Positions 7,966 through 15,905 of a stretch of 46,801 nucleotides of DNA are shown here, piece by piece. Positions within the stretch are counted from its first letter, which is position 1; every line of letters starts with the position of its first letter. Under the pieces are notes generated by a model, which saw nothing but the letters and a program-made list of their open reading frames with translations, did no database searches and was not told the origin of the DNA. Where the stretch lies: the NCBI GenBank assembly GCA_016756835.1, contig JAESPE010000015.1:1-46801 (forward strand), in the 5' to 3' direction. Source of the DNA: a gamma proteobacterium endosymbiont of Lamellibrachia anaximandri. GTDB taxonomy: Bacteria; Pseudomonadota; Gammaproteobacteria; Chromatiales; Chromatiaceae. Made by a program: the position numbers and the translations under genes.

Positions 7966-8469
7966 TTAAATACATTCTCGGCAAAGTTCATGGTATCGAT
8001 CTGCATCTGCCTCACTGAAACAACAGGCGATGATCTTTTCAAAATCATCCACCCACTCTCTCATGGCTGCAAGGGCGATCTCGGCAGCCTGCTGCTTGGG
8101 GTAGCCATAGACACCCGTACTGATCGCAGGAAAAGCAATCGAGGCGACACCATGTGCCTTTGCCACAGAAAATGATTCACGGTAGCAGGATGCCAGCAGC
8201 GCTGACTCTCCCCTCTCGCCACCCTGCCAGACCGGCCCAACTGTATGGATCACCCACTTGGCAGGTAATCGAAATCCAAGCGTAATACGCGCCTCACCTG
8301 CCGGACAACCGCCGAGAGGCCGACATGCGGCAAGCAGATCGGGGCCAGCCGCCCGGTGAACTGCACCATCCACGCCTCCGCCGCCCAGCAGGGTTGAGTT
8401 TGCCGCATTGACCACGGCATCCACTTCAAGTCGGGTGATATCTCCCTGTACAATCTGTATCTGGCCCAT
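7966..8469 (-). CDS. Macro-domain protein (O-acetyl-ADP-ribose deacetylase type)
   Basis: A 167-residue single macro domain resembling YmdB/MacroD proteins, which remove ADP-ribose-linked acyl groups or ADP-ribose itself. Key stretches are [16 protein letters not shown], the glycine loop [16 protein letters not shown], and the phosphate-binding ISTGVYGYP. The fit to a MacroD-type enzyme is good, including the GGGVDGAIH-type loop. ATG 8469 was chosen because [12 protein letters not shown] matches family N-termini. It is divergent from the DUF3301 gene with only 17 bp between start codons, so the promoters must overlap coding sequence. Confidence 0.93.
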   Translation of the reverse strand: MGQIQIVQGDITRLEVDAVVNAANSTLLGGGGVDGAVHRAAGPDLLAACRPLGGCPAGEARITLGFRLPAKWVIHTVGPVWQGGERGESALLASCYRESFSVAKAHGVASIAFPAISTGVYGYPKQQAAEIALAAMREWVDDFEKIIACCFSEADADRYHELCRECI

Positions 8470-8486
8470 CGTAATAATCCCCAGGT

Positions 8487-8807
8487 ATGTCGACGTCCAC
8501 ACTCAATTTACTACTGATTGTCATGCTACTGATCTGGTTCTGGCGTGACAGCCTCAAGGTCAGAGAGAATGCCACCCGCATCAGCCGTGCCGCCTGCGAT
8601 GCCCAAGGTGTGCAATTTCTCGATCAAACCGTCGCCCGGCGCCGAATCGGAGTGCGATGGATACGCGCAGGCTTGAAATTCCGCCGACTCTATGAGTTCG
8701 ACTACAGCCAGGAGGGGAGCGGCAGACAGACAGGTTACATCATAATGCTGGGCAACCAGCTTGAGCTACTGCATATCGAGACCGAGGAGAGTGACGAGTC
8801 GCACTAG
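8487..8807 (+). CDS. DUF3301 family protein
   Basis: A 106-residue protein. An N-terminal membrane segment ([15 protein letters not shown]) is followed by a small soluble domain containing [16 protein letters not shown] and [21 protein letters not shown], the pattern I associate with DUF3301. It is probably anchored in the inner membrane. Function is unknown. It converges on sspB across a 45-bp gap. Confidence 0.82.
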   Translation: MSTSTLNLLLIVMLLIWFWRDSLKVRENATRISRAACDAQGVQFLDQTVARRRIGVRWIRAGLKFRRLYEFDYSQEGSGRQTGYIIMLGNQLELLHIETEESDESH

Positions 8808-8852
8808 CCAGGACAGGCTCGTCATCCAAATTAAACATAGAGGCTGCTTGGG

Positions 8853-9242
8853 TTATTTCACCACCCTGAGAGCCGGTCGGCTACCCGGACCCGGCGGATC
8901 AGGCTCGTCATCAGGGTGTTCAGCAGCAGTTTCCATATCGCTGGGAAACAGCATGCCCTGATTGCTCTCCTTGCCGTAAATCCCCAGCACTGCCGCCGGC
9001 GGCACATGGACATCCTCCGGGCTACCGCTGAAACGGGCGCTGAAACTGATCCACTCATTTCCCAGTTCAAGCCCAACCACCGCAGACGGACTCAGATTCA
9101 GCACGATGCGCCCCTCATCCACAAAATCCTGAGGAACTATCACCTGCGGAGAATCGGCATTGACCAATAGATAGGGCGTCTCTCCATTATCCACCAGCCA
9201 ATCATAGAGAGCCCGGATCATATAGGGCTTATTCGAAGTCAT
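8853..9242 (-). CDS. sspB: Stringent starvation protein B (ClpXP adaptor)
   Basis: A 129-residue adaptor that delivers SsrA-tagged and other substrates to ClpXP. The N-terminal substrate-binding domain (residues ~1-105) begins SNKPYMIRALYDWLVDNG. An acidic, proline-rich linker follows, ending in RPALRVVK, the short C-terminal motif that docks on the ClpX N-domain. It lies 21 bp downstream of sspA in the usual sspAB order. Confidence 0.97.
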   Translation of the reverse strand: MTSNKPYMIRALYDWLVDNGETPYLLVNADSPQVIVPQDFVDEGRIVLNLSPSAVVGLELGNEWISFSARFSGSPEDVHVPPAAVLGIYGKESNQGMLFPSDMETAAEHPDDEPDPPGPGSRPALRVVK

Positions 9243-9263
9243 TGGCAGTAATGCTGAACGATG

Positions 9264-9887
9264 TTAACCGCGCATCTCCCGCTCTGCTTCAGAGAGACAC
9301 TGAACGAAGGACTCACGCTCGAACAATCTTGCTGCATACTCGTGCAGACCCTTGGCGGATGGGGGGATCTCAATCCCCAACACCGGCAGACGCCAAAGCA
9401 ATGGCGCAATAGAGCAGTCGACCAGGGTAAAGTCATCGCTCATAAAGAACGGCTTGGCGCCAAACACCGGCGCAGTCGAAATCAGGCTCTCCCGCAACTC
9501 CTTACGCGCCTTTGCTGCATCCTTCTTGCCTGCCATGATGATATCCAGCTGACTGTACCAATCGTTATCGACCCGATACATCAGCAGTCGCGAGGTCGAT
9601 CTGGAGACCGGATCCACCGGCAGCAACGGCGGATGTGGAAAACGCTCGTCCAGATACTCCATGATAATACGCGACTCATAAAGCTTTAGGTCCCGGTCCA
9701 CCAGGGTTGGCAATGTGCCATAGGGATTAAGCTCCATCAAAGCTTCAGGCATATTGAGTGGATCGATGTCTTTGACCTCGAACGTGATGTTCTTCTCGGC
9801 CAACACCATCCTTACTCTATGGCAGTAGGGATTCTGCGGGTCCGAATAGAGGGTCATTACTGAACGCTTGTTAGCAACCGCCGCCAT
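9264..9887 (-). CDS. sspA: Stringent starvation protein A
   Basis: A 207-residue GST-fold RNA-polymerase-associated protein. The thioredoxin-like N-terminal half contains SDPQNPYCHRVRMVLAEK, and an all-helical C-terminal half follows. It is not expected to have glutathione transferase activity. The start ATG has GGAGAGG upstream. It forms the sspAB unit just downstream of petABC, separated from it by an intrinsic terminator. Confidence 0.97.
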   Translation of the reverse strand: MAAVANKRSVMTLYSDPQNPYCHRVRMVLAEKNITFEVKDIDPLNMPEALMELNPYGTLPTLVDRDLKLYESRIIMEYLDERFPHPPLLPVDPVSRSTSRLLMYRVDNDWYSQLDIIMAGKKDAAKARKELRESLISTAPVFGAKPFFMSDDFTLVDCSIAPLLWRLPVLGIEIPPSAKGLHEYAARLFERESFVQCLSEAEREMRG

Positions 9888-9963
9888 TGATACCTCTCCA
9901 AACTTGACCGGTGAAACCGCCCATCAGGACTTGAATCAACCGGAAACAATAAAATAACGAACG

Positions 9964-9997
9964 AAAAAAGGCGCACAGTATACATCAACTGTGCGCC
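9964..9997 (-). terminator. Intrinsic terminator of petABC
   Basis: On the minus strand GGCGCACAGT (9997-9988) pairs perfectly with ACTGTGCGCC (9979-9970) around an 8-nt loop, followed by TTTTTT. It lies 30 bp past the petC stop. Confidence 0.93.
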
Positions 9998-10026
9998 CAG
10001 TGTTCCAGATAATGGCTATCGCCGTA

Positions 10027-10764
10027 TCAATGGACGTCTTTCCAATACTCTTTCTTGAGCATGTAAGCGATAACGAAGAATACAGCAATAAAGAGCAGCA
10101 CCCACTTACCCAAACGTTGGCGCTCCATCTGAATCGGCTCACCGACATAGCTCAGAAAAGCAGTCAGGTCACGGGCAGTGCCATCGTACTCTTCTGGACT
10201 CATCGTTCCCGGAGTAATCTGTTCGAAGTGGTCGAATACCTGGGCATCGTTACCGGCAGCATCCTTCTCAGTCTTGAACACGGCCTTCTGAGGGCCTTGC
10301 AGCTCCCACAATACGTGGGGCATGCCAACGTCAGGAAAGACGATGTTGTTCACACCGAAGGGGCGGGAGTCGTCCTGATAGAAGCTGCGAAAGTAGGTGT
10401 AGAGCCAGTCCACGCCACGCGCCCGGGAGATCACACTCAGATCGGGCGGTACCGTCCCGAACCAGTCGCCGGCCTGATCGGCGGACATGGCGATGTTCAT
10501 GGTGTCACCGATCTTGTCGGTGGTGAACATCAGATTCTCCTTCACTTCCTGCTCGGTCAGACCCAGGTCCTTCGCCATGCGGTTAAAACGCTGGTACTTG
10601 GCCGAGTGACAGCTCAGGCAGTAGTTCATGAAGATCTTGGCACCACGCTGCAGCGAGGCCTGGTCAGACATGTCGATATCGGCATGATCCAGGTGGGCAC
10701 CACCGGAAGCCATTCCCAGTGCAGGCACTACGGCCAACAAAAACGCAGAGATCAGCTTTTTCAT
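10027..10764 (-). CDS. petC: Ubiquinol-cytochrome c reductase, cytochrome c1 subunit
   Basis: A 245-residue periplasmic c-type cytochrome held by a C-terminal membrane helix (WVLLFIAVFFVIAYML). The N-terminus carries a cleavable signal peptide (about residues 1-19). The single heme site is CLSCH (residues 49-53), and a methionine in PDVGMPH is the likely axial ligand. It passes electrons from the Rieske centre to a soluble cytochrome c. The start overlaps the petB stop (ATGA). Confidence 0.97.
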   Translation of the reverse strand: MKKLISAFLLAVVPALGMASGGAHLDHADIDMSDQASLQRGAKIFMNYCLSCHSAKYQRFNRMAKDLGLTEQEVKENLMFTTDKIGDTMNIAMSADQAGDWFGTVPPDLSVISRARGVDWLYTYFRSFYQDDSRPFGVNNIVFPDVGMPHVLWELQGPQKAVFKTEKDAAGNDAQVFDHFEQITPGTMSPEEYDGTARDLTAFLSYVGEPIQMERQRLGKWVLLFIAVFFVIAYMLKKEYWKDVH

Positions 10765-12002
10765 TCGGTCACCCTCTCAGGAACTGGCTTGGTTTTATCC
10801 ATTGTGCTGTAGATGGGCATCAGCAGGAAGAATGCGAAGTAGTAGATGGTTCCGATCTGAGCCATGATTATATAAAGGTCAGTCGTCGGCTGGGTACCCA
10901 GGAAACCGAGTACCATGAAGTCCACCACGAACAGCCCCAGTATCACCTTGTATAAGGTCCCCTTATAGCGAACTGACTTGACCGGACTGCGATCCAGCCA
11001 GGGCAGGAAGAACATCACCAGGATTGAACCGAACATGGCAACAACACCCGGGAAGGCAGAACCCATGATCGAAGGCACCGCACGCAGAATTGCGTAAAAC
11101 GGGGTGAAATACCAGACAGGTGCAATGTGGTCAGGCGTCTTCAACGGGTTGGCCGGCTCAAAGTTGGGGTGCTCAATGAAGTAACCCCCCATCTCCGGCG
11201 CGAAGAAGACAACTGCCGCGAAGAGAAAGAGGAAGCCCGCAATGCCGGCAATGTCTTTTACACTGTAGTAGGGGTGGAAGGGGATGCCATCAGCGGGTGC
11301 AGTATCGCTCCACCTGTTGCCCTTGGGGCCTTTTTTGATCTCGATGCCGTCGGGGTTGTTGGAACCCACCTTATGCAGGGCAACGATGTGAACAAAGACC
11401 AGTGCTGCCAATACGAACGGCAGCAGGAAGTGCAGGGCAAAGAAGCGGTTCAGGGTGGCGTCCGAGATGACGTAGTCACCACGGATCCAGACACCCAGAT
11501 CAGGCCCGATCACCGGCACCGCCGAGAACAGGTTGACGATAACCTGCGCCCCCCAGTAGGACATCTGCCCCCAAGGCAGCAGATAACCCATGAAGGCTGT
11601 AGCCATCATCGCCAGATAGATGATTACACCGATGATCCACAACAACTCACGCGGCTTCCGGTGAGAACCGTACATCAACCCGCGGAACATGTGCAGGTAG
11701 ATGACGACAAAGAACGCCGACGCGCCAGTGGAGTGCATGTAGCGTATCAGCCAACCCCAGTCCACGTCGCGCATGATGTACTCGACCGAACCGAAGGCCA
11801 TCTCTGCATCGGGTTTGTAGCTCATCGCCAGCCAGACACCAGTAAGGATCTGAATTACCAGCACCAGCATCGCCAGTGAGCCCATAAAGTACCAGAAGTT
11901 GAAGTTCTTTGGGGCGTAGTATTGTGCCAGGTGCTCGTTCCACACCTTGGTCATCGGAAAGCGATCGTCGATCCAGCCGACGAAGTTCTGCATCATGCTC
12001 AT
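10761..12002 (-). CDS. petB: Ubiquinol-cytochrome c reductase, cytochrome b subunit
   Basis: A 413-residue full-length cytochrome b with eight predicted helices. Heme-ligand histidines lie in IRYMHSTGASAFFVVIYLHM and FFALHFLLPF...FVHIVALH. The Qo-site motif reads PVWY (in HIAPVWYFTPFY) instead of the usual PEWY, so the Glu thought to help quinol proton release is a Val. It shares one base with the petA stop (TGATG) and four with petC. Confidence 0.98.
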   Translation of the reverse strand: MSMMQNFVGWIDDRFPMTKVWNEHLAQYYAPKNFNFWYFMGSLAMLVLVIQILTGVWLAMSYKPDAEMAFGSVEYIMRDVDWGWLIRYMHSTGASAFFVVIYLHMFRGLMYGSHRKPRELLWIIGVIIYLAMMATAFMGYLLPWGQMSYWGAQVIVNLFSAVPVIGPDLGVWIRGDYVISDATLNRFFALHFLLPFVLAALVFVHIVALHKVGSNNPDGIEIKKGPKGNRWSDTAPADGIPFHPYYSVKDIAGIAGFLFLFAAVVFFAPEMGGYFIEHPNFEPANPLKTPDHIAPVWYFTPFYAILRAVPSIMGSAFPGVVAMFGSILVMFFLPWLDRSPVKSVRYKGTLYKVILGLFVVDFMVLGFLGTQPTTDLYIIMAQIGTIYYFAFFLLMPIYSTMDKTKPVPERVTE

Positions 12003-12598
12003 CAGGAAGCACCTCCATCAGTACCGATCAGTATCCTGGTATCGGAAAGATATTGGTAGGGGGGAATCTCCAGATTCGTCGGTGCCGGCACGCCTGCGTA
12101 GACACGACCGGCAAGATCGAATCGGGAACCGTGACAGGGGCAGAAAAATCCGCCTTTCCACTCGGGGCCCAGATCGGCCGGGGCCACTTCCGGTCGGTAG
12201 GTGGGTGAGCAACCCAAGTGGGTGCAGATACCGACTGCCACCAAGTATTTCTCCTTGATGGAGCGGAGGGGGTTCTTGCAGTAGTCAGGCTGCTGACCGG
12301 TATCGTCAGAAGCGGGATCCTGCAAGGTCGCATCCAGAGAAGGCAGATCCTTTAGGTTCTGCTCGGTACGGAACACGATCCAGACGGGTTTGCCGCGCCA
12401 TTTGACGCGCATCATCTGCCCCGGTTCCAGCTTGCCGATGTAGGCCTCGACCGGCGCACCTGCCGCCTTGGCTCTTTCACTGGGGGCCCAGGCCGCCAGG
12501 AAAGGGTACACAACGAATCCGGCGCCAACCGCACCGACCGCACTGGTGGCCAGCGTTAAAGTACGCCGCCTTTTCAAATCAACGCCATCTGCGCTCAT
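12002..12598 (-). CDS. petA: Ubiquinol-cytochrome c reductase Rieske Fe-S subunit
   Basis: A 198-residue protein. An N-terminal RRR-containing stretch followed by a hydrophobic helix (about residues 13-38) looks like an uncleaved Tat signal/anchor. The [2Fe-2S] ligands sit in CTHLGC (125-130) and CPCHGS (153-158). It is the first gene of petABC. The 195-bp upstream gap to nif3 should hold the promoter; it is AT-rich near 12660-12690 (TTTTTAAGTATATTCT on the minus strand), but I cannot fix -35/-10 boxes. Confidence 0.97.
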   Translation of the reverse strand: MSADGVDLKRRRTLTLATSAVGAVGAGFVVYPFLAAWAPSERAKAAGAPVEAYIGKLEPGQMMRVKWRGKPVWIVFRTEQNLKDLPSLDATLQDPASDDTGQQPDYCKNPLRSIKEKYLVAVGICTHLGCSPTYRPEVAPADLGPEWKGGFFCPCHGSRFDLAGRVYAGVPAPTNLEIPPYQYLSDTRILIGTDGGAS

Positions 12599-12793
12599 AA
12601 TCTTTCAGACTCCCCGATTTTCTGGACAGATCGACACATTTTATCCATGTGCAACGACCCTAGCCGTTCAGGACATTAGAATATACTTAAAAACCCCTAA
12701 ATTGACCGCGCATTCTCCCCCAAGCTTATCAACAGGTCAAGACTGACAGGCTTTTTTCTCCTCATTATCGCCCCAAGTCAAAAGCAACCGTCT

Positions 12794-13546
12794 CTAAGCA
12801 GGATTATCGATATCGACAAAACGACAATCCAGTGAAAACCTTTCTGCCAGGTGCTCAGCCAATGCCTGTACGCCATAACGCTCTGTGGCATGATGTCCAG
12901 CAGCAAAATAGTGTATGCCCCGCTCTCTGGCAACATGCACTGTGGCTTCCGATATTTCACCTGAGATATAGGCATCGAGGTTAAGATCTGCCGCCTCTTC
13001 GATGAAACCCTGAGCGCCTCCGGTACACCAACCTACGCTTTGAATTGCGCCACCACCTGAGTCGATATGCAACGGAGCCCGGCCCAGCACCTCCTGCAAA
13101 CGCCGCTGTAACTCTACCGTCTGTAGCGGAGCCTCCAGGTCGCAACGCCATAGCAGGCCATTCCCCGCTTCAGTCACCCTTGGATTTGGAAAGGCCAGCC
13201 GCTCCGCCAACTGACGATTGTTTCCCCATTCCGGATGCGCATCCAGCGGCAGGTGATAAACCAGCAGGTTGACCCCGCCCTTGATCAGTGCACTGATTCG
13301 ACGTCCCTTCATCCCCCTGATCGATGCAGCCTCTCCTCTCCAGAAAAAACCGTGATGTACCAACAGCGCATCCGCCCCCCAATCGACGGCTGCGTCGATC
13401 AGTGCCTGACTCGCTGTAACGCCCACCATTAAACGTTCCACCTTTGAAACCACCTCCACCTGCAAACCATTGGGACAGTAGTCATCGAAGCCATCGGCAT
13501 TCAGGCAGTCATTGCAGTAGGTTTCGAGCGAATGGATGTTGATCAT
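12794..13546 (-). CDS. NIF3-like dinuclear metal-binding protein
   Basis: A 250-residue member of the NIF3/YbgI (DUF34) family, sometimes annotated GTP cyclohydrolase 1 type 2 homolog; its cellular role is unsettled. Metal-binding histidines are visible in DALLVHHGFFW and near the C-terminus in FAAGHHATERYG. ATG 13546 (MINIHSLETY) has AGGA upstream and matches family starts; the 19 extra upstream codons are probably not translated. It is divergent from the DegS/AlgW gene (51-bp gap), an arrangement also known in Pseudomonas. Confidence 0.93.
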   Translation of the reverse strand: MINIHSLETYCNDCLNADGFDDYCPNGLQVEVVSKVERLMVGVTASQALIDAAVDWGADALLVHHGFFWRGEAASIRGMKGRRISALIKGGVNLLVYHLPLDAHPEWGNNRQLAERLAFPNPRVTEAGNGLLWRCDLEAPLQTVELQRRLQEVLGRAPLHIDSGGGAIQSVGWCTGGAQGFIEEAADLNLDAYISGEISEATVHVARERGIHYFAAGHHATERYGVQALAEHLAERFSLDCRFVDIDNPA

Positions 13547-13597
13547 GATTATTCCGTCCTGACAGTGAAACTGATGGCATGTTAGGTTACCCCCACT

Positions 13598-14761
13598 ATG
13601 CAAATCGGAAAACTCCTCTCATTTCTGCTCACCTCGGTAACTGCCGGCATTGCAGCCGCTATCGTCATTCTCTTCCTGGTACCCGGGCTGCTGTACAATG
13701 ACAAGCCACCAGAGCCGGAACTCAACAGATCAGACGCTGGAGAAGAGATCACCAGGCAACCGGGTCCTTTCTCATATGCGGACGCAGTCTCCATTGCCGC
13801 GCCCTCCGTGGTCAATATCTTTACGGCCACGATTACCACTGAACGCCAGACACTGCGATTCAGGGATCCGATACTGCAACACCTGTTTGGCGACTCTCTC
13901 CCGGAGAAGATCCGGCAGCGACGCGATACCAGTCTGGGCTCCGGCGTCATCATAACAAAGGGCGGCTATCTGCTGACTAACCATCACGTTATCGACGGCG
14001 CTGATGAGATAAAGGTCGTGCTCGCCAATGGCCACAGCGTCAACGTCAGCCTGATCGGCAGTGATGAAGAGTCGGATGTGGCGGTATTGAAGATAGACGG
14101 TGAGCCAAACCTGCCGGCGATACCCATCGGCAACTCCGATACACAACGGGTGGGTGACGTGGTACTCGCTATCGGCAACCCCTTTGGGGTTGGTCAGACG
14201 GTCACCATGGGAATCGTCAGCGCCACCGGTCGCACCCATCTTGGTATCAATACCTTCGAAAATTTTATTCAGACAGATGCGGCCATCAATCCCGGCAACT
14301 CAGGCGGCGCCTTGATCAACGCCCGCGGCGAGCTGATCGGCGTCAATACTGCAATCTTCTCCAAGAGCGGCGGCTCTCAGGGCATAGGTTTCGCCATCCC
14401 CTTCGATCTGGCAGAAGGGATCATGCGCCAGCTGATCGCCAGTGGTCAGGTGGTACGCGGCTGGCTGGGCATACAGGGACAGGATGTGACCGAAAAGCTT
14501 GCCGAAGCGTTTGGCCTACATGCCGTTGAAGGCATTCTGGTCACAGGCGTACTCGAGGATGGCCCGGGGAGCCTGGCCGATATGCGTCCCGGCGACGTTA
14601 TCACCGAGGTCAACGGGGTCAGGCCCCACAACTCTCATGAATTGATGCAGCTTATCGCCAATGAGCCACCGGGGTCGGTATTGAAGGTCAACGGATGGAG
14701 AGGCAATACCGAATTTACGGTCGACGTGATATCCCAGGAACGCCCACCCTCAACACGCTGA
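13598..14761 (+). CDS. Membrane-anchored periplasmic serine protease, DegS/AlgW type
   Basis: A 387-residue trypsin-fold protease. An N-terminal anchor (about residues 8-32) precedes the protease domain with triad His130 (TNHHV), Asp160 (EESDVAVLKI) and Ser235 (NPGNSGGAL). A single PDZ domain spans about 285-380. One PDZ plus an anchor fits DegS/AlgW, which cut the anti-sigma factor RseA/MucA in the envelope stress response, better than two-PDZ DegP. The neighbourhood (nif3, petABC, ssp, his) matches that of algW in Pseudomonas. Confidence 0.94.
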   Translation: MQIGKLLSFLLTSVTAGIAAAIVILFLVPGLLYNDKPPEPELNRSDAGEEITRQPGPFSYADAVSIAAPSVVNIFTATITTERQTLRFRDPILQHLFGDSLPEKIRQRRDTSLGSGVIITKGGYLLTNHHVIDGADEIKVVLANGHSVNVSLIGSDEESDVAVLKIDGEPNLPAIPIGNSDTQRVGDVVLAIGNPFGVGQTVTMGIVSATGRTHLGINTFENFIQTDAAINPGNSGGALINARGELIGVNTAIFSKSGGSQGIGFAIPFDLAEGIMRQLIASGQVVRGWLGIQGQDVTEKLAEAFGLHAVEGILVTGVLEDGPGSLADMRPGDVITEVNGVRPHNSHELMQLIANEPPGSVLKVNGWRGNTEFTVDVISQERPPSTR

Positions 14762-14835
14762 AATAACGGCTGTAGATTGAGCCTGAATCGCGAGAACCCG
14801 CACGATGCCGAACAGGCAGCGATAAAACCAGACCA

Positions 14836-15870
14836 TCAACCGCTGCGGATCGATTCCAGCGCATCCGGATAGGTAGTGCCAACGATCCCCTGCCCGTTTA
14901 CCCAGTCGAGATACTCAGCCAAGGCCCGTTCCGAGGTGGCGGTGAAATTCTTACTGTGACCAATGGCCACCAGCGGCAGCGACGCCGGCTCCCCGGCAAA
15001 ATGTTCACACCACTGGCGGGTGATCTCCATCAGCTGCGGCACCGGCAGCGTGGAGAAATCGAGCATTACCGTCCCAAGTTGCCGCAACCGACTGAGCCGG
15101 CCAACTAACCGGGCGGCAGCTCCACCCGGCCCCCGGTAGGAACCCTGACAGCCCTCTGCCAGCCCAGCCTTTCGCAAGGCCTTCAGATGATCCAGGCGGG
15201 CCACCCGGCCAGTAAGAATGGGGAACTCCCACACGCCATGGGAGACCGGTATAGAGAGGTCGTGGTCCGCATTCCAGAAAGGCAGGTCAGGGGCATCACG
15301 GAAATCACTCCACTCCCCGGCAGTGGTATTGCGCAACCCAGGAGCCACGGTGGAGTCGATGAGAAAACCCTGATCCGAGAGGGCCGCCAGCACCGACGCC
15401 GACGGCTGGATACACCACCCCCCGGCACGAAAGGCGATACAGCGGTAGTCGGGACGCTGCTGCCGGGCCAGCTCCTCCAGCCATACCCGGCCCCGTCCCA
15501 GCAGATCTGCCACCTCATGGAGTGGAAGATCACCGATGCGCCAGCGCGAGAGATCGAGTTGCCAATTCCCCGCCGGATCGAGCTTTGCGCCCTGCCATTG
15601 GGGATGCAGGTGGAGTTGCAGGTCGTGACCTCTGGCCAGAGCCTCTGTCAGCTGCTGCCTCACCGCATCACTTTGGGCCTGGCAGGCGGGTTCCCGCTCC
15701 ATGGCGGCAAACTCCAGCGCCTCCACAAACAGGGTCAGCGGCACACCACGGGATTCGGCAATGGCCAGGATACGTTCCGTCGACTCCAGCACACAGGGCC
15801 GGGGCTGCCCGGAACCGTCGCCGAAGACCTCGTAGTCTACTGTGAGTATCAGCTGTGCCGGTTGATTCAC
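14836..15870 (-). CDS. Polysaccharide deacetylase-family protein
   Basis: A 344-residue protein with the CE4/NodB-like layout. An N-terminal LTVDYEVFG carries the acidic metal/catalytic residue, HLHPQW supplies the histidines, and FRAGGW provides the Arg of motif 3. A late H (AIGHSKNF) may complete the site. It has no signal peptide, so it may be cytosolic or act on a lipid-linked glycan. It starts with GTG at 15870, 35 bp after the heparinase-like gene, in an apparent three-gene unit with the asparagine synthase-like gene. Such sets occur in exopolysaccharide loci; the substrate is unknown. Confidence 0.85.
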   Translation of the reverse strand: MNQPAQLILTVDYEVFGDGSGQPRPCVLESTERILAIAESRGVPLTLFVEALEFAAMEREPACQAQSDAVRQQLTEALARGHDLQLHLHPQWQGAKLDPAGNWQLDLSRWRIGDLPLHEVADLLGRGRVWLEELARQQRPDYRCIAFRAGGWCIQPSASVLAALSDQGFLIDSTVAPGLRNTTAGEWSDFRDAPDLPFWNADHDLSIPVSHGVWEFPILTGRVARLDHLKALRKAGLAEGCQGSYRGPGGAAARLVGRLSRLRQLGTVMLDFSTLPVPQLMEITRQWCEHFAGEPASLPLVAIGHSKNFTATSERALAEYLDWVNGQGIVGTTYPDALESIRSG

Positions 15871-15905
15871 AGAAATGCCTGGATTGATCCGCAGACGGGA
15901 TCGAA

